Shown here piece by piece: positions 41,482-49,908 of a stretch of DNA of 52,418 nt. Source of the stretch: a virus. A model generated the notes under the pieces. It worked only from the letters and a program-made list of their open reading frames with translations. It made no database searches and was not told the origin of the DNA. The stretch lies in IMG/VR virus record IMGVR_UViG_3300036846_000061, positions 1 through 52,418 of that record, one strand, 5' to 3'. A program made the translations under genes and the position numbers. The number at the start of each line of letters is the position of its first letter. Within the stretch, counting starts at the first letter, position 1.

Positions 41482-41973
41482 TTACGCAGTGGCCTCTGTA
41501 GTAGCGGTCTCTGCGACCACAACCTTGGCCTTTGCGCGGGCACGCTTAGCCTTTGCCCTCTCAGCCATCTGCTCAGGCGACAGCCAAAAGCCAAAGTCAG
41601 TATGGTCGGCCATATTCTTAGTCGGTCGATTATAGTTCAGAAGAGCGGCTGTAGGCTTCAGCGCCTCAGTCTCCACCAAATCCTTTTTGGTTTGGCGAGC
41701 CTGCTTCTGCGTCTTATGAGACGAATGAAGAGTGATGGAGTGGTTATCCACACCATACTTACGAATGGACTCCAAAATCGGGGAGTGATAGGCGCCGAAA
41801 TTGACGTCCTTAGAGCAGGCATTCAGGCCAGTCACAAACGCTTTTGGCGTTACGCTACGGACCGAAATGAACCTGCCACCTGTCTTCAGGTTGCGAACGA
41901 TGAGAATGCTGTAATCGTAACCATTCTCCATAGCTGCGAGAACAGAAGCATTCACGGTGTCGAGGTTATGCAT
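41482..41973 (-). CDS. GIY-YIG-like or related phage protein, 163 aa
   Basis: A 163-residue basic protein. The stretch HSPILESIRKYGVDNHSITL, then QARQTKKDLVETEALKPTAALLNYNRP resembles the second half of GIY-YIG-type endonucleases (KYG..N, later E, then LN), but the GIY-YIG strands themselves are not clear. The end is Ala/Lys-rich (AERAKAKRARAKAKVVVAE), like a nucleic-acid-binding tail. ATG 41973 follows CTAGAAAGG. First gene of the small-gene series. Confidence 0.5.
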   Translation of the reverse strand: MHNLDTVNASVLAAMENGYDYSILIVRNLKTGGRFISVRSVTPKAFVTGLNACSKDVNFGAYHSPILESIRKYGVDNHSITLHSSHKTQKQARQTKKDLVETEALKPTAALLNYNRPTKNMADHTDFGFWLSPEQMAERAKAKRARAKAKVVVAETATTEATA

Positions 41974-42057
41974 AATATGTAGCCTTTCTAGGTTTGGGTC
42001 TGCGTTTTGTTTTCTGGGCTTCCCACCAGCACGTATATACGAATGTATAGACGCGGC
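41974..42057 (-). promoter_or_regulatory. Leader of the 163-aa gene with CGTATATACG
   Basis: It holds CTAGAAAGG just before the start and one palindrome CGTATATACG (42032-42041), followed by a degenerate copy (GTATAGACG). The two-hairpin element is missing. The gene starts after a long gene-free region, so the first promoter of this operon part may lie here or upstream. Confidence 0.55.
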
Positions 42058-42957
42058 CGCATTAAACAACGTGTACAATCCCGCCAATGGCTACATACAC
42101 GCTGCCCCTAGAAAGGAACAACGGATCATCCAGCGGTATATGGGAAAGTATATACGCATCCATATTCGCTCGATGTAGACCAGATTAACTATATATCATA
42201 CTCACATACCGGCTTGCCGCCCTAGGGGCGCGTATCCTGCCCGCTCTAGTGGCTTCCCGTATGCTTTCGTATATACCGTTTCAAAGAATGGCGGATGTAA
42301 GGAAAAATCGGCCTAGGCGCGACCCAACTAGCTGGTCTGGGCTGGCGCTTTCGTCTAGCGCGCCAGGCAATCTTGACGATTACCTGCCCTTATCGCTTCC
42401 CTGACTACCCTGGCGGAACCTAGTGGGTTCCTATGGGCGCCTAGGCTCTAGCGCCTAGCCTAGTGGCCTACCCTACGGGGAGGCGCCTAGGCGACGCTAG
42501 GGAAGCTCTAGAGGTGCCCTACGCGGGCGCCTCCGAGCCTCCGAGATGTCCTATTCTCCTGTCAAACAACGCGAGCAGAAATTCGTTACGGCCCCGATCG
42601 GGCTGCCCTCTAGACCACCGATCTAGGGATAGTCTAGCCTATCCCATCTTGGAAGTAAAGCCCAAACTTATGGGGTTCAGTCTTTTTATTTAGACGGTCT
42701 CAAGGACCGCTCCTGGCGCCAGGAGGAAAAGACCTGCCATTTCCTGGGCCTAGGATGCATGCTAGGGTGGTTCTAGTCTTGGAAGGCTAGGGTTATGCAG
42801 CCCGAAACACGTTCGCGTTTGTTCTCCCCCTGTTCCCGTTACGTTCTGCCCAATGATTTCAATGACTTACGGGCCATGAACGCTAAATTTTTGGTAATCT
42901 GTAACGCAGGCTACTGACTGGTAGTTCTCTGTTTGTTCTCGTTTGATGACCAAAAAT
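42058..42957. other. Gene-free, CTAG-rich region (about 900 bases)
   Basis: No convincing gene is seen on either strand. The region is GC-richer than the rest and has about 20 CTAG sites between 42180 and 42800, many as CCTAGG or GCCTAGGC (for example 42441-42500). It includes a 16-bp palindrome of the iterated motif (42710-42725). It could hold an origin, a site for DNA partition or recombination, or a long leader RNA for the small-gene operon. A small frame at 42463-42693 has odd, Arg/Pro-rich content and was not accepted. Confidence 0.6.
42710..42725. repeat. Perfect 16-bp palindrome of two motif copies
   Basis: CTCCTGGCGCCAGGAG is two CGCCAGGAG copies in opposite orientation, sharing two bases. 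It lies in the gene-free region. A related 14-bp palindrome, CTCCTGGCCAGGAG, is inside the SSB-like gene (35753-35766). Confidence 0.9.
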
Positions 42958-42983
42958 ACTCCTGGCGCCGAAGCGCCAGGAGT
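42958..42983 (-). terminator. Intrinsic terminator built from two motif copies
   Basis: On the minus strand ACTCCTGGCGC, loop TTCG, then GCGCCAGGAGT: an 11-bp perfect stem with a UUCG tetraloop, followed by ATTTTTG. This is a model Rho-independent terminator eight bases after the stop of the 171-aa gene. It shows that the iterated motif can be used in pairs as a terminator. Confidence 0.9.
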
Positions 42984-42991
42984 TGATTAGC

Positions 42992-43507
42992 CTATTGGAC
43001 TTGCTTACGTCCATACTTGAGTTTAAGCTTTTTGTCCTCAGTCTCAATGGCCTTAATGAGACCATTCCTTACATCGTCCAATTCCTGAGCATCTTCCGCG
43101 TTGTAGGTCGATGTTCTGGAAATTATACCGGCTCGCCTCTCAAACTTAGTCTTGTATTTTGCAGGATCATTACGCATCAACATTTGCTGATACTCTTTGA
43201 GAGGCTCAAAGTATAGTCGCGTTTCAGTATTAGTTGTGGATGTAATGACAACCAACTCATGATAGTTTCTGAGATAGTTCACCCATTTAGTAAATGCCAA
43301 TTTCAATTCCTTGGCATCATCGGTTATTTTGTAGTGCTTCCAATCTATTGGAAGATGATCGTATTTTCCAAAATCTTCTGGAAGCACTCCTGGTTCGTCT
43401 ATAGCAGCATCTTTGAATCTTTCTAGAGTGGACTTTGAATTCACTCTAGGCTTCAACTTATCTGTTATATTCTTCCAGGGAGTTAGGCGAACATACTTTG
43501 GCATCAT
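42992..43507 (-). CDS. Hypothetical protein, 171 aa
   Basis: A 171-residue charged helical protein MMPKYVRLTPWKNITDKLKP with a basic C-terminus (LKLKYGRKQVQ). The central part (EYQQMLMRNDPAKYKTKFERR) looks helical. It follows the 262-aa gene by eight bases, and an intrinsic terminator lies after it. No family recognised. Confidence 0.7.
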   Translation of the reverse strand: MMPKYVRLTPWKNITDKLKPRVNSKSTLERFKDAAIDEPGVLPEDFGKYDHLPIDWKHYKITDDAKELKLAFTKWVNYLRNYHELVVITSTTNTETRLYFEPLKEYQQMLMRNDPAKYKTKFERRAGIISRTSTYNAEDAQELDDVRNGLIKAIETEDKKLKLKYGRKQVQ

Positions 43508-43515
43508 ATTCTCTT

Positions 43516-44304
43516 TCAGTTATGTCCGATAAGTAAAGATGTGATTTGTGTATTTTGGGTTTGTGCTCCTTTCTTTCTCAATGGACAAGGACACAGGGCA
43601 CTAAGTATCCCCATGTATTGTTTAATGAGCCGAAGCTCATTCATCACCATTGATGGAAGTTCAACTTGTCGTTCCATCAATTCTGCTAAATCTTGATCTT
43701 TACCTTGCATACCCAAAGTGGCTCTTTTCAAGCTTCTAGATATGAGAGATAAAGAACCCAATAAAGCAACTTGAGCCTTGGAGTCCAATTCCTCTTTTGA
43801 GGGAGGAATATTGGGCTTGCGCCTATTGATATGGACTGGCTCTGGTGATGCCTTGCTTTTAGCGTAGTCAGACAAGTTTTTGGTAGATGCTTTAGGCTCT
43901 TTGACTTTCTCTTCAAACTCAGCCTCAGGAATACTAGCAATGCGCTCCCATTTATGAGCTTGATCCTTATGGATTTTGTTACGATCCATTGCTGTTCGTT
44001 TCGACTCCGCGCTAAGTCGCGTCGAGCGATCTAGCGCGGCTTCGTAACGACTATTGGTGGTTTTGGCTTTAGGCAATTTCGCCAATAACTCACCAGCCTT
44101 ACGTTCAGCACGCAATCTTATTTCGCGAGCCATACGTTCGTTTTCGTGGTTTTTAGCTTGCTGACTATACTTTTCAAGAGCAATAGCTTTGTCACGTATG
44201 TCCTTTACTTCATCGACACGGTGACATTCAACTATTGCAGAACACATTTTCTCATACAATAACACACCAGTGTTATCGGACACAACCTCAAGTTGTGTTA
44301 CCAT
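43516..44304 (-). CDS. Conserved phage protein of the 'EVKDIRDKA' type, 262 aa
   Basis: The N-terminal region HRVDEVKDIRDKAIALEKYS, then AREIRLRAERKAGELLAKL, is known to me from many alphaproteobacterial and phage proteins of unknown function. Next is an SAESKRTAMDRNKIHKDQAHKW-type stretch that looks like DNA-binding helices (related to ParB-like or phage replication regulators). ATG 44304 with AAGGAG upstream is preferred over GTG 44313, which overlaps that ribosome site. First gene of the leftward strand. Confidence 0.65.
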   Translation of the reverse strand: MVTQLEVVSDNTGVLLYEKMCSAIVECHRVDEVKDIRDKAIALEKYSQQAKNHENERMAREIRLRAERKAGELLAKLPKAKTTNSRYEAALDRSTRLSAESKRTAMDRNKIHKDQAHKWERIASIPEAEFEEKVKEPKASTKNLSDYAKSKASPEPVHINRRKPNIPPSKEELDSKAQVALLGSLSLISRSLKRATLGMQGKDQDLAELMERQVELPSMVMNELRLIKQYMGILSALCPCPLRKKGAQTQNTQITSLLIGHN

Positions 44305-44683
44305 TTTAGTCACTCCTTATTCACATATTACAAAGAACACCAAAATCATCAACTATATAGTTATTTCTCTTGCAGCAGACAATCTTGGGTAGGCGCGTCT
44401 AGGCCGAATAAGCTAGTTCCCTATTCGTTCCCTAGTATAGCCGATTTCGGCGGCCACGTCTAGTCCAGCCGTATATTATATTGTTACGTAACGATCACAT
44501 TTCAATCAAGTATATACTTCAGTCAATACTGATACTCGTATATACCGGAATTGTTATTGTTTCATATCTTCTTGACATGACCCCTAGACGCGGGCACCGA
44601 TCTAGGCTAGGCTCTAGGGGTGGATCGGAACTGCCATAAGCCGCTCTACATTGATCTTTGACAATAGAATGAAGGAACATAGA
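44305..44683. promoter_or_regulatory. Divergent intergenic region (378 bases)
   Basis: The leftward and rightward early operons start from here, so promoters in both directions are expected. ACCCCTAGA (44580-44588) is inverted at 44613-44621. There are about eight CTAG sites, and half-sites GTATATAC and CGTATATACC at 44510-44550. TTGACA at 44572 and 44658 could be -35 boxes, but no convincing -10 partner was found. Confidence 0.5.
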
Positions 44684-45619
44684 ATGTCGCGAGCAAAGTC
44701 AAGACGTGATAGGAGTAACACGAAAGTGAGTGAACATAATGTGCAAGGTGTGCCTTTCAATGCGCAGGTTCCTCCTGGCGCCCAAGATGCCTCTGCTACA
44801 GAGCATTTTACAACGCCAGAGACCACCAATGAAGACTTCGCAGTTGATATCGGTGAGGAACACCCCAAGGAAGGTGCAGAGTATCCAGCGTCCCAAGTAA
44901 CGGATGAGGCTACTCATAAGGCACAAGTTGATGCTGAGGCTGAAGCTCGTGTAAAGCGTGCTAAGGCTGTAAGCAGCCCGCGTCGTTTGACTGAGCGGGA
45001 GAAGCAAGCTGTTGGAGTATTGCTTAGTTTGGATATTCTGAAAACCTCTGACAGTATAACGGATGTTGAAATTCCTCTCGACCATGTGCCTGAGAATATT
45101 CGGGCATCATTCTTTGAAGTTGGGAGCGAACGTAACATCTTCCAGCGTGGGATTGCATCACCAGTATATGGTGGTGAACCCAAAACTATCGTGGGCCTTA
45201 AGTTGACCGAAATTGGTATGCATCTCTATGGACTCAAGACTAGTCCAAAAGAGAAGAAAGCCAAGGAACCTAAGGTTGCAGGTGAGGCTAAGGCTCCTGG
45301 CCGGCGCTCCACTAAGTATCACGATGGTCTTAAGCTGAAGATGATCTCTGAAAATCCCAGGCCTGTTGGCACTATGGGATACTTTTCTTGGCAACTATAC
45401 AAAGATGGTATGACCTATAGTGAGTATATGGGTATCAAGGATTTTCCTGAGAGCTACTCTGCGAGAACTGGCGAGAAGTTCCGTGGCCCTGGACTTAATC
45501 ATTGGTCTTGGGACCTAGAACACGGCTTCACTGGTCTATATCACGCGGACCAGCCTGAGAAGCTGGAAGATGGTAGTGACAATCCTAAGTATTGGGCGGT
45601 CAATAACAATCCTCGCTAA
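44684..45619 (+). CDS. Hypothetical basic protein, 311 aa
   Basis: A 311-residue protein. The first 100 residues are disordered and charged (MSRAKSRRDRSNTKVSEHN). About 90-200 has a winged-helix look (LTEREKQAVGVLLSLDIL). The C-terminal third is conserved-looking (KLKMISENPRPVGTMGYFSW, FRGPGLNHWSWDLEHGF). ATG 44684 follows GAAGGAAC. As first gene of the rightward operon it could be a regulator. No family recognised. Confidence 0.7.
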   Translation: MSRAKSRRDRSNTKVSEHNVQGVPFNAQVPPGAQDASATEHFTTPETTNEDFAVDIGEEHPKEGAEYPASQVTDEATHKAQVDAEAEARVKRAKAVSSPRRLTEREKQAVGVLLSLDILKTSDSITDVEIPLDHVPENIRASFFEVGSERNIFQRGIASPVYGGEPKTIVGLKLTEIGMHLYGLKTSPKEKKAKEPKVAGEAKAPGRRSTKYHDGLKLKMISENPRPVGTMGYFSWQLYKDGMTYSEYMGIKDFPESYSARTGEKFRGPGLNHWSWDLEHGFTGLYHADQPEKLEDGSDNPKYWAVNNNPR

Positions 45620-45626
45620 TACAATA

Positions 45627-45659
45627 ACTCCTGGCGTTCTAGTTGTGGGCGCCAGGAGT
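45627..45659 (+). terminator. Motif-pair hairpin after the 311-aa gene
   Basis: ACTCCTGGCG (45627-45636) and CGCCAGGAGT (45650-45659) form a 10-bp stem with a 13-base loop, eight bases after the stop. No long T-run follows (ATTACG), so termination may be partial. It is the same construction as the terminators at 42958 and 41438. Confidence 0.7.
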
Positions 45660-45674
45660 ATTACGATGCAAATT

Positions 45675-45710
45675 CTATATTATAGATGAGTATAATCCTC
45701 TATAATATAG
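45675..45710 (+). promoter_or_regulatory. AT-rich inverted repeat before the 198-aa gene
   Basis: CTATATTATAG (45675-45685) is inverted at 45700-45710, around TGAGTATAATCC, which holds a TATAAT box. The ribosome site GGAGAG and ATG 45726 follow. A promoter overlapped by an operator is a likely reading. Confidence 0.5.
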
Positions 45711-45725
45711 GAACTGGAGAGAAAC

Positions 45726-46322
45726 ATGCGGCCAGATCGTTTGTTTGGTGGCCTACCTCCCAAACGACCATTGATAAGTCTCGATGCTATTGTTGAAGAT
45801 TGGCAAATGAGATTCATTAATGGTGATGCCAAGAAGTATCGTGATACTGTAGTTGATTACTGCATAAAAGCTTCCTCTTTTGAAGAGGCAGTATGGCGAG
45901 CTTGCAAGTGCCGTAATGAACAAGGCAAAAAGCACAATCATCAAAGTAAGGTTCAAGATCACGTATTGAATACTTGGGCTAATGTAATCATTGCAGATAC
46001 AGACGAAACAAAGCTTACTAATTTTGATGAATTGTTCGATCATCTAGAGACATTATTGATATGGGGTATCGGCCCAGTTACTCATTATGATGTGGCTACG
46101 AGAATTGGAGCATACCTCAAGTTGGAACCAGAACAACTCTATTTACACGCTGGCGTTCTTGACGGCTGGAAGCTATTACATAAGCACAAGATTAAATGGC
46201 CAATTAGAGTTCCAAGAGACTTCTGGCCCGCAGAACTGCGTTCATTACCTGCGGATCAAGTTGAAGATTTACTGTGCGCCTACAGGACGTTCCTCAATCC
46301 AACAGTAGTAAAGGAAATATAG
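45726..46322 (+). CDS. Hypothetical protein, 198 aa
   Basis: A 198-residue protein MRPDRLFGGLPPKRPLISLD. The region LLIWGIGPVTHYDVATRIGAYLKLEPEQLYLHAG (about 111-144) resembles a helix-hairpin-helix followed by helices, as in DNA glycosylase or structure-specific DNA-binding proteins. No catalytic motif seen. Stop overlaps the next start. Confidence 0.68.
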   Translation: MRPDRLFGGLPPKRPLISLDAIVEDWQMRFINGDAKKYRDTVVDYCIKASSFEEAVWRACKCRNEQGKKHNHQSKVQDHVLNTWANVIIADTDETKLTNFDELFDHLETLLIWGIGPVTHYDVATRIGAYLKLEPEQLYLHAGVLDGWKLLHKHKIKWPIRVPRDFWPAELRSLPADQVEDLLCAYRTFLNPTVVKEI

Positions 46323-46519
46323 TGGAAATAACAATGTTACTAGTCAAGGAGACTAGAAACTTTCTAGTTTATGCTCAAACTAATAATGATCAAAATGCAT
46401 TAGACGATGTTGATGCTATTGTTATGAAATGGTATTTGAGGAAGAGCGACTTCAATGACTTCCCAGAATTGATTACTGTCACAGTACAACCCAAGGAGAG
46501 CGAGAATGGAACTGACTGA
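46322..46519 (+). CDS. Hypothetical protein, 65 aa
   Basis: A 65-residue protein V(M)EITMLLVKETRNFLVYAQT with a likely beta-alpha-beta fold. The start GTG 46322 shares a base with the previous TAG (TAGTG), with AAGGAAA upstream. A later ATG at 46334 is possible. It overlaps the next gene by 14 bases. Function unknown. Confidence 0.65.
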   Translation: MEITMLLVKETRNFLVYAQTNNDQNALDDVDAIVMKWYLRKSDFNDFPELITVTVQPKESENGTD

Positions 46520-46691
46520 GAAGATGATCAGAAACCTATTCGATGCAATTGCCGAGATGGTTAATGCCGATGGGTCTTGGAAGGATAAACAATACGTGAT
46601 ACTAAATCAAGCTGATGAACAAGATAAGATTTGGTTAGCAGAATTTGCTAATTGGTTCGTTGATCTTGATGAGGAGAATGATGATGACTAA
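46506..46691 (+). CDS. Hypothetical acidic protein, 61 aa
   Basis: A 61-residue protein MELTEKMIRNLFDAIAEMVN ending in a strongly acidic tail (DLDEENDDD). AAGGAG lies upstream of ATG 46506. The acidic, small, helical nature is common to DNA-mimic inhibitors, but there is no proof. It overlaps the next gene by eight bases. Confidence 0.66.
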   Translation: MELTEKMIRNLFDAIAEMVNADGSWKDKQYVILNQADEQDKIWLAEFANWFVDLDEENDDD

Positions 46692-46899
46692 GTATGTTGT
46701 AGATATTAATGGAACGTTTACTGCTGTTGTAAATGTTGAAATTGATGCTGATGTTGTAAAGGATGAAACTGAAGAGGACATCGAACAAATGATATATGGT
46801 CTAGCCGAGAAACAATTAAATGAGATGTTAGATAAGAATGATTTAAGTCTTGTTGATAATATAGAATTGGAGTGTATAGATAATGTAGAAATAGACTAA
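46684..46899 (+). CDS. Hypothetical acidic protein, 71 aa
   Basis: A 71-residue very acidic protein MTKYVVDINGTFTAVVNVEI, then many Asp/Glu (VKDETEEDIEQMIYGLAEK), ending NVEID. The third of three successive ATG codons is taken because GAGGAG is then seven bases away. It could be a DNA mimic or a calcium-dependent protein, but nothing specific is seen. Confidence 0.63.
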   Translation: MTKYVVDINGTFTAVVNVEIDADVVKDETEEDIEQMIYGLAEKQLNEMLDKNDLSLVDNIELECIDNVEID

Positions 46900-47174
46900 A
46901 CATCAAAGATACGTTCTGACCACTGGCGCCAGGAGCGAACGATCCTTTGTCCTTTGGGCGTAAGGATTATTCCTCCTGGCGTCAAGTCATTAAACTCAAT
47001 GGCTATCTCACGATAGAAATTGAAACGTTTCTTTGTTTCTTCCCCAAATATACGTTCTATATTGTTGTTTGATATTGTTTCATTGTTTTCATGCATCCAT
47101 TCAATCGTGCATAACATCCATAAGTATATGGCTTTGTCAACGGCAGTTATGGTATGCTGTCTAGCTCTTAACAT
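46896..47174 (-). CDS. Hypothetical protein on the opposite strand, 92 aa
   Basis: A 92-residue protein MLRARQHTITAVDKAIYLWM, encoded opposite to its neighbours. It has a helical first half and a C-terminal GIILTPKGQRIVRSWRQW that recalls a winged-helix end. Two motif copies lie inside it (46927, 46972). No clear ribosome site was found. It converges with the acidic gene, so the pair may be a small control circuit. Confidence 0.55.
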   Translation of the reverse strand: MLRARQHTITAVDKAIYLWMLCTIEWMHENNETISNNNIERIFGEETKKRFNFYREIAIEFNDLTPGGIILTPKGQRIVRSWRQWSERIFDV

Positions 47175-47253
47175 CAACTATAAGAATATAGTTTACGCGC
47201 GGCTCGATCCGCGCTACTATTACTATTCGTCGCTGATTGAAGAAAAGACGCTA

Positions 47254-47297
47254 CCTGGTAGCGCAATACTGGGCTAAAGTATTGAGTTACTACCAGG
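47254..47297 (+). promoter_or_regulatory. Two-part hairpin upstream of the primase gene
   Basis: CCTGGTAG (47254-47261) pairs with CTACCAGG (47290-47297), and CAATACT (47264-47270) with AGTATTG (47278-47284), giving one long, slightly interrupted stem in the 5' part of the primase mRNA. GAGGGAGG at 47318 is the ribosome site. Could be an operator, an attenuator or an RNA-stability element. Confidence 0.6.
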
Positions 47298-47331
47298 CAG
47301 CGGACATCAATCCTTTGAGGGAGGAAACGCG

Positions 47332-48348
47332 ATGTCAGCTAGTATATATAGTAGTTCCGACGAAAACACTAGAGATGATTTTATAGCGCCTAATAATATT
47401 ACCGTTTGCCGATCATATAGTACCAAACTTATACTTTGTAAAACAGTATATCCTAGCTCTGAAGTTGCCTACGACAATGTCAAATACTACAATTTTTTCA
47501 ATAGACCAGTTCAACATCTCCAGGATTTATTTGAACTAATCAAGTATCTCCTGGCGCGCCCACAATGCTGTGTCATTCGTGGTGTATGCGTAGATGATAG
47601 CAAGCCAAAACAACGACGACTACTGTATGATGATAGAGAAAGTGGTGAGCACGCTACCGTTATTGAACAAGATCAAAATTGGTTCGCACTAGATATAGAT
47701 GGATATGGTGTGTCGTCTGGTGATTTGAAACTTGATGCGAACAAAGTTCTCCTGGCGCTCGGTCTCTCTAATGTAGAGGCTTTTGCCATTCCTAGCGCTG
47801 GTTACTTGAGAAAGCCTGGTATTCATATCAGGCTGTTTTTATGGAACTCAGTGCGTGTGAGTTGTCTAGCTCTCAAGAAACATTTTAGTAGTGCAAAAGG
47901 CATAGTAGATACAGCGTTATTTGGGCCGGTCCAGCCTATCTATACCTCGCGCCCGAGATTTATAGGGTGTAGCGATCCTTGTGAGAAATGGTGGACATGG
48001 ATCTCTGGTGAGGCTCAACATACTAATGTGCCGCCGAATTATAGTGAACGTGGAAGGTCAGAGAAACGATATACAGCAAAACAAGCAGAATCATTTCTAG
48101 CAGCTACTGTTAGGAAGATGGAGAACATTGAGGTTAAGACTAGACATAATTGGTTACTAAGAGAAGCAATATTATATGGGCAATTATGTAGTCAAGGTTT
48201 ATTAGATGATGAAGATACTAAACAACAATTATATAGTGCAGCTGGATATTATTGGCATGGTGATAGAAGAAAGGATATGGAAACTATAGTTGACGGAATG
48301 AAGCGCGGATACCAACAAATGGAGGGGAACAATGACAGCGAGTTCTGA
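47332..48348 (+). CDS. PrimPol-like (archaeo-eukaryotic type) primase
   Basis: A 338-residue protein with the AEP-type motifs: FALDIDGYG (118-126; Asp121 and Asp123 as the DxD metal site), KPGIHIRLFLW (161-171; His165), and SRPRFIGC near residue 204 (basic third motif). It would make primers for the phage replicase. The C-terminal 100 residues are helical. The downstream VapE-like helicase overlaps it by 17 bases, a common primase-helicase pairing. The iterated motif encodes LLAR and LLAL within it. Confidence 0.78.
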   Translation: MSASIYSSSDENTRDDFIAPNNITVCRSYSTKLILCKTVYPSSEVAYDNVKYYNFFNRPVQHLQDLFELIKYLLARPQCCVIRGVCVDDSKPKQRRLLYDDRESGEHATVIEQDQNWFALDIDGYGVSSGDLKLDANKVLLALGLSNVEAFAIPSAGYLRKPGIHIRLFLWNSVRVSCLALKKHFSSAKGIVDTALFGPVQPIYTSRPRFIGCSDPCEKWWTWISGEAQHTNVPPNYSERGRSEKRYTAKQAESFLAATVRKMENIEVKTRHNWLLREAILYGQLCSQGLLDDEDTKQQLYSAAGYYWHGDRRKDMETIVDGMKRGYQQMEGNNDSEF

Positions 48349-49894
48349 TTTAGATGATCTTATTATACAATTGAATGAACGCGACTCAGTTGATGCTAAA
48401 GAAAAGTTTTTGATTGAAGAACATCCAGAATTCATACTATTATTAGTAGAGCTATACAAAGAAGATTTACAAGAACATCAAAACTATTACGACAGAATAC
48501 TAGACTCATTTCTAAAGGTTAGAGGCAAGACTGCTTTTAAGAAAACACTTGATAATCTTCTTGATAATGTATTGAAGAAAGAACATAAATCAAAACTTGA
48601 AGAATTTAGCAATGCTGATTTCTCTAAGCTAGCAGTAAGTAAATCTGGACCGTTACCGACGCCAGACAATTATTATCAAATACTTCTGGCGGCCAAACGT
48701 ATTAAAATGGTTCATGACGAAATGACTGCGTATCCTTACTTTACTCAAATGATGTGGGATACAATTGATCGACCATTAATGCTACCTAATGATGGCACTC
48801 AATACTATAAATATAATGATTTCATGGAAACTGATTTGAAATGTGTATTGAATAGATATGTATATCCAGCAGAAATTAGTTTTACTGCTCTAGATGATGC
48901 TGTGTGGAAAACAGCTAGGCATAATAATGTTGATTTCTATAAGAAATGGATGTTAAGTTATGAAGATCAATATGATGATACTGTGGATCATTTCAGTATT
49001 AATAATTGTTTTGCTATCAAGTATTTAGGTGCGCCTCAAGAGCAATGGAGTTGCACTTGGGCTCGTGTATTAATGATGTCTCTAGTTCAAAGATGTTTAG
49101 AGCCTGGATGTCATCAGAGATATTATTTTGTAATCGAGGGAGAACAAAATATTGGAAAGACTAGGTTCTGTAGAATGCTTGTTCCTGATCAGTGGTATAT
49201 AAGTCACGCACTATCATCGAGAGAAGACATTGCAGACTTTTATAGACATATATATGATAAGGCTGTAGTTGAATTCGCAGAACTAGGAGGCACAGATAAA
49301 GCCTCCATTAATCTATTCAAAAGAGTTGTTACTGAAACTCATTCAGTATATAGACGAATGAGAGTTAATGATGTATCCTATTTTGCTAAGCGTAACATTA
49401 TTATATTGACGACAAATGAGAATACATATTTGAGAGATGCTTCTGGCGATACTCGCGCGATGATACTAAAGTCTGAATTAGCTCAAAACCAATTTATGAA
49501 TTTGGAAGGATTTGAAAAGGAATTTCCTCAGATATTAGCTCAAGCAATACGTATGTATAGAAATGGAATAAGTTGTTTTCTTAATCGAGATGAATTTGAA
49601 GCGCAAAAGGAACAAACTGATAAACGTGATGTTACATTCTCTTCTGATGAATACGAATTGGTTTGTGATTTCTTTAATGATGCGAATCAATTAGAGATAT
49701 GTAAAGAGAACGGTGTATATTTAGATTTGATTTATACTCACGCTCAAGTAAGTTGGGATATGATGAAACCAGAATTGATGAGGAAAGCGAGAGCATTTGG
49801 TGCTGCTTTAGTTAAATATGGTTTTAGTAGGCACGACAATAAAGCTAGATTGATTGATGGTAAAATACGCAAAGTATGGTATTGGAAACAATAG
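48332..49894 (+). CDS. VapE-like replicative helicase/ATPase
   Basis: A 520-residue protein of the virulence-associated E (VapE)-like P-loop family. Walker A is GEQNIGKT (270-277), Walker B-like is AVVEFAELGG (about 307-316), and the sensor is NIIILTTNE (about 353-361). The N-terminal 250 residues are helical. Such proteins act as DNA helicases with a primase, here the one just upstream. No DnaB-type helicase gene is present, so this is probably the replicative one. GGAGGGG ribosome site. Confidence 0.85.
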   Translation: MTASSDLDDLIIQLNERDSVDAKEKFLIEEHPEFILLLVELYKEDLQEHQNYYDRILDSFLKVRGKTAFKKTLDNLLDNVLKKEHKSKLEEFSNADFSKLAVSKSGPLPTPDNYYQILLAAKRIKMVHDEMTAYPYFTQMMWDTIDRPLMLPNDGTQYYKYNDFMETDLKCVLNRYVYPAEISFTALDDAVWKTARHNNVDFYKKWMLSYEDQYDDTVDHFSINNCFAIKYLGAPQEQWSCTWARVLMMSLVQRCLEPGCHQRYYFVIEGEQNIGKTRFCRMLVPDQWYISHALSSREDIADFYRHIYDKAVVEFAELGGTDKASINLFKRVVTETHSVYRRMRVNDVSYFAKRNIIILTTNENTYLRDASGDTRAMILKSELAQNQFMNLEGFEKEFPQILAQAIRMYRNGISCFLNRDEFEAQKEQTDKRDVTFSSDEYELVCDFFNDANQLEICKENGVYLDLIYTHAQVSWDMMKPELMRKARAFGAALVKYGFSRHDNKARLIDGKIRKVWYWKQ

Positions 49895-49908
49895 TTTGTA
49901 GTTAATTA

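Noticed and set aside
36971-42057. CRISPR-like or integron-like array in the region of repeated leaders
   Set aside because: Repeats are too far apart, differ in sequence and each is followed by a distinct gene; no attC-type or integrase signature was seen.
42463-42693. 76-aa frame in the CTAG-rich region
   Set aside because: Arg/Pro-rich composition driven by the local GC-rich DNA, no ribosome site, and no coupling to neighbours.
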